Assembly: GCA_037447295.1 (NCBI GenBank)
Contig: JBBIGZ010000009.1
Location: forward strand, 1-64,000
Direction of reading: 5' to 3'
Source: 630D-37 sp037447295
GTDB lineage: Bacteria > Chloroflexota > Anaerolineae > Anaerolineales > Villigracilaceae
DNA: 64,000 bases
The stretch's first letter is position 1. Each line of letters opens with the position of its first letter. The notes below the pieces were generated by a model that made no database searches, was not told where the DNA came from, and saw only the letters and a program-made list of their open reading frames with translations. Below are positions 45,017 through 54,206 of the stretch, piece after piece. Both the position numbers and the translations under genes were made by a program.

Positions 45017-45760
45017 ATGCAGCGGAAAGTATTCTGGTTTCTTTTTATGACCTGGGCGCTCGGTGCCTGCCTGAGCACTTCTCCGCCGCCTAATCTGCCT
45101 GCCCCTTTGGCATCGCCCACAGCGAGTCAAACACCGACCCCGATCTGGTTTCCCCCAACCCCAACCTTTACTCCTCTACCGATACAGACGGCCACTCCTA
45201 CTGCGGATTGGTTCAGCACGGTCAACGGCATATGGCTGACAGATAGTTTCACCGACCCACAAGCCTGGACCATGCAAGGGGGCATTAGCCTGCAGAATGG
45301 CTTTTTAGTGCTGGCCGCGCAGCCAACTTTTAACCTGGTTACCATGCGTAATGCCCCCACTTTCGATAATTTCTACCTGGAAGTAACCGCCGAGCTCAGC
45401 CTGTGCCGAGGCGAGGATCTCTATGGCGTGCTCTTCCGCTCCGAGGCAAAAGGCGCCTATCGGTACGGCCTGGATTGCAAGGGACAGGTGCGGCTGGATC
45501 GCTTGAGTGGCGGACTTCGCTATCCGCTATACCTTCCCACCCTAAGTGGGGATGTACCACCTGGCTCTCCTGGCATCGTGCGCCTGGGCATCTGGGCAAA
45601 GGATCGCACCTTACGATTCTTCCTCAACGGTCGCTTTCAGTTCGAGGTCCAAGATGGGACGCTCAGCCGCGGCCTGATCGGCTTCTTCGCCCGACCGGCC
45701 GGCGATACCCCCCTTACAGTCCGTTTTGCTAATCTGGTCGTCTATTCCCTTCGCCCGTAA
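45017..45760 (+). CDS. Lipoprotein with concanavalin A/laminin G-like domain
   Basis: The 247-residue protein has a lipoprotein signal (FMTWALGAC, Cys near residue 18), a Thr/Pro-rich spacer (about 20-65) and a beta-rich domain (about 70-245) with the layout of a LamG-like/DUF1080 sandwich: LTDSFTDPQAWTMQGG, FYLEVTAELS, VLFRSEAKGAYRYGL, and LRFFLNGRFQFEV. It probably binds a glycan or protein on the outer face of the membrane. AGGA lies upstream of the ATG. No partner is evident. Confidence 0.72.
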   Translation: MQRKVFWFLFMTWALGACLSTSPPPNLPAPLASPTASQTPTPIWFPPTPTFTPLPIQTATPTADWFSTVNGIWLTDSFTDPQAWTMQGGISLQNGFLVLAAQPTFNLVTMRNAPTFDNFYLEVTAELSLCRGEDLYGVLFRSEAKGAYRYGLDCKGQVRLDRLSGGLRYPLYLPTLSGDVPPGSPGIVRLGIWAKDRTLRFFLNGRFQFEVQDGTLSRGLIGFFARPAGDTPLTVRFANLVVYSLRP

Positions 45761-45799
45761 GAAAATTTAGAGATCGGCACCGCGGATTGAAGATGACAC

Positions 45800-45808
45800 T
45801 GGTATAAT
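45800..45808 (+). promoter_or_regulatory. Extended -10 promoter element of the peptide ABC transporter
   Basis: TGGTATAAT fits the extended -10 consensus and lies 99 bases before the substrate-binding protein ATG. A transcript starting near 45815 would carry the leader features at 45826-45898. Confidence 0.5.
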
Positions 45809-45825
45809 AAAGCACACCTTCGCCG

Positions 45826-45836
45826 AAAGGAGGTGA
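45826..45836 (+). promoter_or_regulatory. Full-length Shine-Dalgarno sequence without a usual start codon
   Basis: AAAGGAGGTGA is complementary to the 16S rRNA 3' end along its length. The next possible start at good spacing is ATT at 45842, which would open an 18-codon frame ending with TAG at 45896-45898, just at the AGGAGGAG site of the next gene. Confidence 0.5.
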
Positions 45837-45907
45837 AACCTATTCCCGATCTCCCATCTTGCTCATTTCCGTTCCATTCCCCGGTCAACCTTTCTTAGGA
45901 GGAGAGT

Positions 45908-47686
<1,779 letters not shown>

Positions 47687-47710
47687 TCCTCTTTGAGAGT
47701 CAAACCACTT

Positions 47711-47738
47711 GCAGGATGGTGGTTCGCCACCATCCTGC
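47711..47738 (+). promoter_or_regulatory. Perfect hairpin with TTCG tetraloop between substrate-binding protein and permease genes
   Basis: GCAGGATGGTGG at 47711-47722 pairs perfectly with CCACCATCCTGC at 47727-47738 across TTCG. No T-run follows and the next ribosome binding site begins 9 bases later. A role in 3'-end stabilisation or partial termination, raising the substrate-binding protein over the permeases, is likely. Confidence 0.75.
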
Positions 47739-47757
47739 ACCTTTACCAGGAGTGAAG

Positions 47758-48840
47758 ATGATCTGGCAATATGCCCTGCGTCGCCTAGTAGCTTCCATCC
47801 CGGTACTTTTCGGCATTCTGCTGGTCACGTTTGCGCTGGCGCGTCTCATCCCCGGCGATCCATGCCGTGCCATTTTGGGGGAGAAAGCCACGCAAGAGGT
47901 CTGCGATCGCTTTATCCGCGAACATGGTCTTGACCGGCCGATCCCGGTGCAATTTGGCATTTACATCAAAGAAGTCCTGCGCGGCGAATTCGGCTCGTCG
48001 ATCCGCTATGGGCTTCCAATCACGCGCTTGCTGATCGAGCGTCTGCCAACAACCATCGAACTGAGCCTGGCAGCGCTTCTGGTCAGCATTCTGGTAGGCA
48101 TTCCCCTGGGGGTTATTTCTGCCGTTCGGCATAATTCTTGGGTTGACGTTTTGACCATGCTCTGGGCGAATATCGGCGTCTCGATGCCGGTTTTCTGGCT
48201 TGGATTGATCCTGGCCTATATCTTTTCCTTGCTCTTGAAAGATACTCCTTTCTGGCTCCCCCCTTCCGGCCGCCTGAGTGCCGGCATGATCAGCACGCCG
48301 TTTTACGAGGTTTGGGAATGGAGCCTCCCTGAAAGCGGTTTTCTCCCGATAGCCGCTAAATTCTTATCCAATCTGCACATCCTGAATGCTCTCCTGACCC
48401 GTAACTGGGCTCTGTTAAAGGATGCCATACAGCATCTGATCCTGCCGGCGCTGGCATTGGGGACGATCCCGATGGCGCTCATCGCCCGTATGACCCGCTC
48501 TTCGATGTTGGATGTGTTGGGCCAGGATTACGTGCGCACAGCACGGGCAAAAGGTCTGCCGCAGTCCATCGTTGTGCTCAAACACGCTTTCCGCAATTCT
48601 CTCCTGCCCATCACCACGGTGATTGGGCTCTCTCTGGGAAGCCTGCTGGGCGGCGCCGTGCTGACTGAAACGATCTTCGGCTTTTCCGGCGTCGGGCGCA
48701 CGCTCTACGATGCGATCACCGCGCGCGACTATGGCATCGTCCAGGCCTTTACCGTGGTGATCGCCATCTTCTTTGTCATCATCAACCTGTTGGTGGATAT
48801 TTCCTACGCCTATCTCGATCCTCGCATTCGATTGGACTGA
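47758..48840 (+). CDS. ABC transporter permease, DppB/OppB type
   Basis: The 360-residue protein begins MIWQYALRRLVASIPVLFG and has six helices. The N-terminal motif TFALARLIPGDPCRAILGE and the EAA loop (DYVRTARAKGLPQSIVVLKH) are those of dipeptide/oligopeptide permease subunit B. An extra loop of about 50 residues around 165-220 lies before the EAA region. AGGAG lies five bases before the ATG. It follows the substrate-binding protein after the hairpin and is followed by the second permease after six bases. Confidence 0.93.
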   Translation: MIWQYALRRLVASIPVLFGILLVTFALARLIPGDPCRAILGEKATQEVCDRFIREHGLDRPIPVQFGIYIKEVLRGEFGSSIRYGLPITRLLIERLPTTIELSLAALLVSILVGIPLGVISAVRHNSWVDVLTMLWANIGVSMPVFWLGLILAYIFSLLLKDTPFWLPPSGRLSAGMISTPFYEVWEWSLPESGFLPIAAKFLSNLHILNALLTRNWALLKDAIQHLILPALALGTIPMALIARMTRSSMLDVLGQDYVRTARAKGLPQSIVVLKHAFRNSLLPITTVIGLSLGSLLGGAVLTETIFGFSGVGRTLYDAITARDYGIVQAFTVVIAIFFVIINLLVDISYAYLDPRIRLD

Positions 48841-48846
48841 TCTCCG

Positions 48847-49788
48847 ATGACGGCCACTTCCACTTCTCTAGACGCTGAAGGACTTTCATTACGCTCCGTA
48901 AGTCTGTGGCATATCACTTGGCGCCGCCTTTTCCGCCGCCGTTCGGCGATCGTCGGGATGGTAATCCTGGGCATTTTGAGCCTGATCGCCCTGACGGCCC
49001 AATGGATTGCGCCCTACGATCCCTATCAGGTGTTGATCGGCGTGGAGCCGGTGCAGCGGCGTGAGAAGCCATGTATTCACCTGCTCGGTTGCCCAAAGGA
49101 TAAGCCACAGCACATCATGGGAATCGACGGTAACGTGCGCGATCAGTTCAGCCGCATTCTCTATGGAGCGCGCCTGAGCCTGATCATCGGCTTCGCCACG
49201 GTGACCTTTGCCATCGTCATCGGCACGGTATTGGGAGCAGTGGCCGGCTATTTTGGTGGTTGGCTGGACAATCTCATCATGCGCGTGATGGACGTTTTGT
49301 TGGCCTTCCCGGCGCTCCTGCTAGCAATTGCCATTGTCACCGTGCTCGGGCCAGGATTGATCAACGCGTTGATTGCCATTGGCATTGTCTCCATCCCGGC
49401 CTATGCGCGCGTGGTGCGCGCCAGTGTGCTCTCGGTGCGTGAGATGGATTACGTTTCGGCCTCGCGGTCGCTGGGAGGAAATACTTTCCATATCCTTTTT
49501 CGCCGCATCCTGCCCAATGCGCTGACGCCGCTGATCGTGCAAGGAACGCTGGGGATTGCCTCGGCGATCCTGGATGCGGCCGCGCTCTCCTTCCTGGGCC
49601 TGGGCGCACAACCCCCAACGCCGGAATGGGGCTCGATGCTGGGTGCGGAACGCAACCAGATCTTCAGCGCTCCCCATCTGGTCTTCTTCCCCGGCCTGGC
49701 GATCATGTTGACGGTGCTGGGCTTCAACCTGCTCGGCGATGGCCTACGCGATGCGCTCGACCCGCGCTTGGCGCATGTGAGTGGCTAA
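48847..49788 (+). CDS. ABC transporter permease, DppC/OppC type
   Basis: The 313-residue protein has an N-terminal OppC_N segment (TWRRLFRRRSAIVGMVILGI), six helices and the EAA loop EMDYVSASRSLGGNTFHILF. It ends with the conserved GDGLRDALDPRL. It forms a heterodimer with the DppB-type permease. No ATPase genes follow, so the transporter must borrow ATPases encoded elsewhere, or they are shared with paralogous systems. Confidence 0.94.
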   Translation: MTATSTSLDAEGLSLRSVSLWHITWRRLFRRRSAIVGMVILGILSLIALTAQWIAPYDPYQVLIGVEPVQRREKPCIHLLGCPKDKPQHIMGIDGNVRDQFSRILYGARLSLIIGFATVTFAIVIGTVLGAVAGYFGGWLDNLIMRVMDVLLAFPALLLAIAIVTVLGPGLINALIAIGIVSIPAYARVVRASVLSVREMDYVSASRSLGGNTFHILFRRILPNALTPLIVQGTLGIASAILDAAALSFLGLGAQPPTPEWGSMLGAERNQIFSAPHLVFFPGLAIMLTVLGFNLLGDGLRDALDPRLAHVSG

Positions 49789-49892
49789 AAAGTTCTCGGT
49801 CGTCGCTTCCGCCTGCTGCAACTGCTTGCCCATCGTTTGCGACCGCAACATACGCTTGTTTTTCGCAATCGCCTGCCATGCGATCTTCTCCA

Positions 49893-49927
49893 CGGTCCAT
49901 TGTCTACCATCCACGGTCCACCGATCT
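49893..49927 (+). repeat. Heptamer array 7
   Basis: Units CGGTCCA, TTGTCTA, CCATCCA, CGGTCCA and a degenerate CCGATCT lie in register, about 40 bases before the DUF151 start. Confidence 0.7.
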
Positions 49928-49968
49928 CAGCCGGCAGGTTTCGTGTTAGAATTGAGATAGGAGTGCCT

Positions 49969-50559
49969 ATGAGCGAGATGGTTGAGGTCATTGTTGATAG
50001 CGTACGCGCCAGCCTGATGTCCCCTCAACGGATTGTCGTGCTGCGCGAGATCGGCGCGGAGCGCTATCTGCCGATCTGGGTCGGCCCCTATGAGGCAGAG
50101 GCCATCACAATCGCATTACAGGAACAGGAAGTGATCCGCCCCTTGACCCATGATCTGCTGAAAAACGTCTTCGGTGTGCTGAATGCGCGCATTAAGCGCG
50201 TCGAGATCGTCTCCTTGCGCAACGATATCTTTTACGGGAACATCGTGGCCGAGGTCAACGGTCGGGAGGTCAATATCGACTCTCGCCCTTCGGATGCCAT
50301 TGCCCTGGCCTTGCGCGCCAAAGTGCCGATCCTGGTCGCACTGACGGTGATGAACATGGCCAGCATCACCCCTGAAGAGGGAATGGAGCAACGCGCAACG
50401 CCCCGGCCCTCCTCTCCTTCTCTTGAACCTCCCCCCCTAAAAGAGGGCGAGGAAGATCGCCTTTCCATCTTTGAAGACTTCCTGGAAAAGCTGGATAAGG
50501 GGGGAGAGGACGAGGAGAAGCCCGATGAGGAGGACCCGAATGCGCCTCAAAAAAAGTGA
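49969..50559 (+). CDS. Bifunctional nuclease (DUF151) family protein
   Basis: The 196-residue protein carries a DUF151 domain in residues 1-135: MVEVIVDSVRASLMSPQRIV, LPIWVGPYEAEAI, RPLTHDLLKN and DSRPSDAIALALRAKVPI. Some members are reported as RNase/DNase enzymes (in plants), while the bacterial function is unsettled. A Pro-rich and strongly acidic tail follows (EEDRLSIFEDFLEKLDKGG). GGAG is five bases before the ATG at 49969; a longer frame upstream would be translated from heptamer array 7 and is rejected. It precedes the replication genes but is separated from them by a terminator-like hairpin. Confidence 0.9.
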   Translation: MSEMVEVIVDSVRASLMSPQRIVVLREIGAERYLPIWVGPYEAEAITIALQEQEVIRPLTHDLLKNVFGVLNARIKRVEIVSLRNDIFYGNIVAEVNGREVNIDSRPSDAIALALRAKVPILVALTVMNMASITPEEGMEQRATPRPSSPSLEPPPLKEGEEDRLSIFEDFLEKLDKGGEDEEKPDEEDPNAPQKK

Positions 50560-50583
50560 ACGCTCCACGGGCCTTTCCTCAAC

Positions 50584-50629
50584 CATCCGCTAATGACTCC
50601 ATCTCGCGCACATTAGCGGATGATTTTGT
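50584..50629 (+). terminator. Hairpin, probable terminator after the DUF151 gene
   Basis: CATCCGCTAATG at 50584-50595 and CATTAGCGGATG at 50611-50622 are a perfect 12-bp inverted repeat with a 15-base loop, followed by ATTTTGT. Confidence 0.7.
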
Positions 50630-50632
50630 CGT

Positions 50633-50660
50633 TAGACAGTAGACGGTGGACGGTGGACAG
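50633..50660 (-). repeat. Heptamer array 8
   Basis: Four units in register on the plus strand are TAGACAG, TAGACGG, TGGACGG and TGGACAG. An octamer array follows directly. Confidence 0.7.
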
Positions 50661-50662
50661 AC

Positions 50663-50774
50663 CCATCACCCGATCATCTGACTAGGCGACGAAGCGACCA
50701 CTCAACCATCCGACCACGCGACGAAGCGACTACTCGATTACCCAACTACATGAGTGAGTAACTATCCGACCAAG
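50663..50774 (+). repeat. Octamer array (CGACYAnn) abutting dnaB
   Basis: Fourteen consecutive eight-base units can be set out, including CGATCATC, CGACGAAG, CGACCACT, CAACCATC, CGACCACG, CGACGAAG, CGACTACT, CGATTACC, CAACTACA and, last, CGACCAAG. Period and sequence differ from the heptamer arrays. The array ends one base before the ATG of dnaB and covers the place where a ribosome binding site would be. Confidence 0.75.
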
Positions 50775-50775
50775 C

Positions 50776-52134
50776 ATGACCTCCCCTTCCCTTGAAACCG
50801 GCGTTCCCAGCATTCCCCATAGCCGCGAAGCCGAAGAAGCGGTGATCGGGGCGATCCTGATCAACCCGGAGGCTTATTACGACGTAGCCTCTTTCCTCCA
50901 GCCCGATGATTTCTACATCCATCGCAACCGTTGGATCTGGGAAGCCTTCACCCGCCTGCACGAACAGCGGCAGCCGATCGATCTCCTGACGGTGGCCGAA
51001 GAGCTGGATCGCATGGGGCATTTGGAAGAGGTGGGTGGTACCGCCTACCTGACGGCACTGATGAATCAGGTGCCGACCTCGCTCCATGCTGAAGCCTATG
51101 GGCGCGTGGTAGCAGCCCATTCCATCCGCCGCAAGATGATCCAAGCCGCCAATCAAATCGCTTCCCTGGCCTACGATGAGGAGCAAGGGGTTGAACGCGT
51201 CCTGGACGAGGCCGAGAAAGCCCTCTTTTCGGTCAGCGAGCGCCGCCTGCGCCACGACGTGCGCCCGATCTCGGCGGTGCTCAGCGAGTACTACGACCGC
51301 ATTGACGAGCTGGCGCGGCGACCGGAAGGCATCTACGGCGTGCCGACCGGTTTCATCGATCTCGATCGCCTGCTGGCCGGCCTGCAGCCTTCTGACCTGC
51401 TGATCGTCGCCGGTCGCCCCGGCCAGGGTAAGACCGGTTTTCTGCTCTCCATTGCACGCAATGCCGCCCTGCTTCACAAAAAACATGTGGCCATTTTCTC
51501 GCTCGAAATGTCCAACGAGCAGCTGGTGCAACGCTTGATCGCCCAAGAAACCGGGATTGACTCCCAGCGCCTGCGCACCGGACGCCTGACCGAAGATGAA
51601 TGGCCACTTTTTACCCACGCCATCGAGGTCTTCTCCGATACGCACATCTTCCTGGATGATACACCGGCGATCACGCCGCTCCAGTTGCGCACGAAGTGTC
51701 GCCGGTTACACATGGAATATGGCCTCGACTTGATCATCTTAGACTATCTGCAGCTGATGGGTGGCGATATCCGCGCCGAAAACCGCGTGCAGGAAGTCTC
51801 CTACATTTCGCGCAATCTCAAAATCCTGGCGCGTGAGCTGAACGTGCCCGTGCTGGCGGCTGCCCAGCTTTCGCGCGCCGTTGAGCAACGTGCCGATAAG
51901 CGCCCGGTGCTCTCCGATCTGCGCGAATCCGGTAGCTTGGAACAGGATGCGGATATCGTCATGTTCATTTACCGTCCCGATCAATACGAGAAGGATACAG
52001 CGCGCAAAAACATTGCCGAGATCATCGTCGCCAAGCACCGCAATGGCCCGGTAGGGACCGTGGAGTTGGTCTTCCTGCCCTCACTGGCAAAATTTGAAAA
52101 CGCCGCGACTCGCATGGTGAACCCGAATGAGTGA
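50776..52134 (+). CDS. dnaB: Replicative DNA helicase DnaB
   Basis: The 452-residue protein is full length. DnaB unwinds DNA at the replication fork as a hexamer. It has the N-terminal domain (PHSREAEEAVIGAILINPEA), a linker and the RecA-like domain with Walker A GRPGQGKTGFLLSIARN near residue 215, Walker B LIILDYLQLM, and the C-terminal loops AAQLSRAVEQRADKRPVLSD and SGSLEQDADIVMFI. There is no intein. No Shine-Dalgarno sequence is visible before the ATG, since the octamer repeat occupies the region. The DnaD-like gene overlaps its end by eight bases. Confidence 0.97.
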   Translation: MTSPSLETGVPSIPHSREAEEAVIGAILINPEAYYDVASFLQPDDFYIHRNRWIWEAFTRLHEQRQPIDLLTVAEELDRMGHLEEVGGTAYLTALMNQVPTSLHAEAYGRVVAAHSIRRKMIQAANQIASLAYDEEQGVERVLDEAEKALFSVSERRLRHDVRPISAVLSEYYDRIDELARRPEGIYGVPTGFIDLDRLLAGLQPSDLLIVAGRPGQGKTGFLLSIARNAALLHKKHVAIFSLEMSNEQLVQRLIAQETGIDSQRLRTGRLTEDEWPLFTHAIEVFSDTHIFLDDTPAITPLQLRTKCRRLHMEYGLDLIILDYLQLMGGDIRAENRVQEVSYISRNLKILARELNVPVLAAAQLSRAVEQRADKRPVLSDLRESGSLEQDADIVMFIYRPDQYEKDTARKNIAEIIVAKHRNGPVGTVELVFLPSLAKFENAATRMVNPNE

Positions 52135-52774
52135 TCGTCCTTTTGAGGGTTTCTCTTCTCAGGAAACCTTTACTCCCCTGCCGGACACCTTCTTCCGCCA
52201 ATTGCTGGCCCAGATGGACGATCTGGATGAGCTGAAGGTGACGCTCTATGCCCTTTGGCGCATTCAAAACATGCAGGGAGCGGTGCGCTTTCTGCGAGAG
52301 GAAGATTTTCAGTCCAGCGGGGCGGGAGATCTTCGCCACGGCCTGGAACGTGCCGTCTCACGCGGGACGTTGCTGCGGGTCGAGCATGAGGCGGGGCGCT
52401 TTTACTTTCTCAACTCGCCGCGCGGCCGTTTGGCGGCAGAAGCGCTTCGGAGCGGGCGCTGGCATCCGTCCTCGTCCACCCCTCCTCCACCCCCTCCGCT
52501 CAACATCTTCCGCCTATACGAGGACAATATTGGCCCCCTCACCCCTATCCTGGCCGATGCGCTACAGGATGCCGAACGGACGTATTCTACCGAGTGGGTG
52601 GCCGAAGCGATTGCCCTGGCCGCAAAACGCAACAAACGAAATTGGAGATATATCGAAAGCATTCTGAAACGTTGGGAGGTTGAAGGCCGTGCCCAAAAGC
52701 AAGATCGAGGAGAGCCTGGAACGGATCGCGGCGCGCATGTCCGCCGAAAAATTGACGAGTTCCTCCGTAAATAG
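52127..52774 (+). CDS. DnaD-domain protein, likely primosome component
   Basis: The 215-residue protein has an N-terminal winged-helix-like part (about 15-100, LPDTFFRQLLAQMDDLDELK), a Pro-rich linker (SSSTPPPPPP) and a C-terminal DnaD/DnaB2 domain (about 125-190, NIFRLYEDNIGPLTPILADA, then TYSTEWVAEAIALAAKRNKR and NWRYIESILKRW), where YxxxIxxxW is the family hallmark. In Firmicutes such proteins help load the helicase via DnaB2/DnaI. Here it sits between dnaB and a DnaC-like gene, overlapping both, which strongly suggests the same role. Confidence 0.85.
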   Translation: MSDRPFEGFSSQETFTPLPDTFFRQLLAQMDDLDELKVTLYALWRIQNMQGAVRFLREEDFQSSGAGDLRHGLERAVSRGTLLRVEHEAGRFYFLNSPRGRLAAEALRSGRWHPSSSTPPPPPPLNIFRLYEDNIGPLTPILADALQDAERTYSTEWVAEAIALAAKRNKRNWRYIESILKRWEVEGRAQKQDRGEPGTDRGAHVRRKIDEFLRK

Positions 52775-54098
52775 AAGCGACCTGCCCGGAGACCCAAACT
52801 GTCCACACTGCCACGGCCTGGGCTATTTGCGCGCCGATGTGCCTCCGGGGCATCCACGCTTCGGGAAGCTGGAGCCCTGCGTCTGTCGCACGCGGGAGAT
52901 CACGCAGGAAGTACACCAGCGTCTATTCGCCCTTAGCCGATTGAGCGAGCTGAGCCAAATGCGCTTTGAGACCTTTCAGCCAAAAGGGCGCGGCGGGCTT
53001 TCCCCTCTCCAGGCGCAATCGCTGGAGATGGCACTCAACCAGGCACAACAATTCGCTCATTGCCTGGATGGCTGGCTGCTGCTGATGGGAGGCTATGGCT
53101 GTGGCAAGACGCACCTGGCGGCCGCGATCGCCAATTTTGCCGTCGAGCACGGGGTGCCGACGCTCTTCCTCACCGTTCCCGATCTGCTCGATCAGTTGCG
53201 CTTTGCCTACGAGGCCGAAGAGACTACGTTTGAAGAGCGCTTCGAGGAAATTCGCAATGCCACGCTGCTGGTGTTGGATGATTTTGGCACCCAAAATGCC
53301 ACTCCTTGGGCACAGGAGAAGCTCTTCCAGATCGTGAACTACCGCTATACCAACCGCCTGCCCACGGTGATCACCACCAACCTGAGCCTGGATGAGATCG
53401 AACCGCGCATTCGCTCCCGTTTGCAGGACCCGGAGCTGGTCACCAAAGCGATCATCCGCGCCCCCGATTATCGCCGCCCGACGAGCGATATGGGACACCC
53501 GGAACTTTCCTCCCTGGATCTCCATGCCGGTCAAACCTTTGAGACCTTCTCTATGCGGGAGGATGAGGAACTCGATGCTGAGGCCAGGCGCAGCCTGAAG
53601 GAGGCACTCAAAGAAGCGGAAAAATTTGCCCGTCAGCCGCGCGGCTGGTTGGTGTTGACCGGGGATTACGGCTGCGGCAAGACGCATCTGGCGGCAGCGA
53701 TTGCCAATCAGCAGGCGCGTTCGGGCGATCCGCCCCTCTTCATCATGGTGCCCGATCTGCTCGATCACTTGCGTGCTACCTTTAGTCCTTCCAGCCCGGT
53801 GACCTTCGATCGCCGCTTTGAAGAGATCCGCACCGCTCCGCTGCTCATCCTCGATGACCTGGGCACCCAATCCATGACCCCCTGGGTGCGCGAGAAGCTA
53901 GCGCAGCTCTTCAATTACCGTTACGACGCCATGTTGCCAACCGTGATCACCATCGCCGCCGATGCGCTGGGGGAACTGGATATGCGCATCCGTAGCCGCC
54001 TGCTCGATGAGCGACTGGTGAAGATCGTGGCGATCACCGCGCCGCCCTACCACGCCCGCAAAACCGCCCGGCGCAAAAAGAAGACGGAAGAACGGTAG
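52689..54098 (+). CDS. DnaC/DnaI-like helicase loader with two AAA+ modules
   Basis: The 469-residue protein starts with a helical segment and a zinc-binding module (CPHCHGLGYLRADV, then CVCR). Two DnaC/IstB-type AAA+ modules follow. Module 1 has Walker A GGYGCGKTHLAAAIANFAV near residue 133, Walker B LLVLDDFG near 193 and an Arg-finger region PRIRSRLQD. Module 2 repeats this with GDYGCGKTHLAAAIANQQA near 325, LLILDDLG near 384 and MRIRSRLLDE. DnaC and DnaI normally have a single module. The GTG at 52689 with GGGAGG ten bases upstream is chosen; a TTG at 52680 is the alternative. The gene overlaps the DnaD gene by 86 bases. Confidence 0.85.
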   Translation: MPKSKIEESLERIAARMSAEKLTSSSVNRSDLPGDPNCPHCHGLGYLRADVPPGHPRFGKLEPCVCRTREITQEVHQRLFALSRLSELSQMRFETFQPKGRGGLSPLQAQSLEMALNQAQQFAHCLDGWLLLMGGYGCGKTHLAAAIANFAVEHGVPTLFLTVPDLLDQLRFAYEAEETTFEERFEEIRNATLLVLDDFGTQNATPWAQEKLFQIVNYRYTNRLPTVITTNLSLDEIEPRIRSRLQDPELVTKAIIRAPDYRRPTSDMGHPELSSLDLHAGQTFETFSMREDEELDAEARRSLKEALKEAEKFARQPRGWLVLTGDYGCGKTHLAAAIANQQARSGDPPLFIMVPDLLDHLRATFSPSSPVTFDRRFEEIRTAPLLILDDLGTQSMTPWVREKLAQLFNYRYDAMLPTVITIAADALGELDMRIRSRLLDERLVKIVAITAPPYHARKTARRKKKTEER

Positions 54099-54108
54099 CC
54101 ACATTCCA

Positions 54109-54168
54109 CCGTCCACTGTCCACCGTCCACGGTCTACCGTCTACCTCCCACCCACCGTCCACGGTCCC
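54109..54168 (+). repeat. Heptamer array 9
   Basis: Units CCGTCCA, CTGTCCA, CCGTCCA, CGGTCTA, CCGTCTA, CCTCCCA, then after four bases CCGTCCA and CGGTCCC. The array begins ten bases after the helicase-loader gene stop. Confidence 0.8.
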
Positions 54169-54194
54169 TTCTACACACCACCCCTTTCCTGAAG

Positions 54195-54200
54195 TAAAAT
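54195..54200 (+). promoter_or_regulatory. -10 element, candidate leaderless start of the pyrimidine phosphorylase
   Basis: TAAAAT ends six bases before the ATG at 54207 and no Shine-Dalgarno sequence is present. The spacing equals that of the Ser/Thr kinase and lipB. Confidence 0.4.
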
Positions 54201-54206
54201 TCAACC

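Noticed and set aside
45826..45836. Riboswitch in the leader of the ABC operon
   Set aside because: Apart from the full Shine-Dalgarno sequence and the short frame no conserved aptamer fold can be recognised.
50776..54098. Phage replication module
   Set aside because: dnaB is of chromosomal type and full length, and the neighbours are housekeeping genes; no phage structural genes or att sites are seen.
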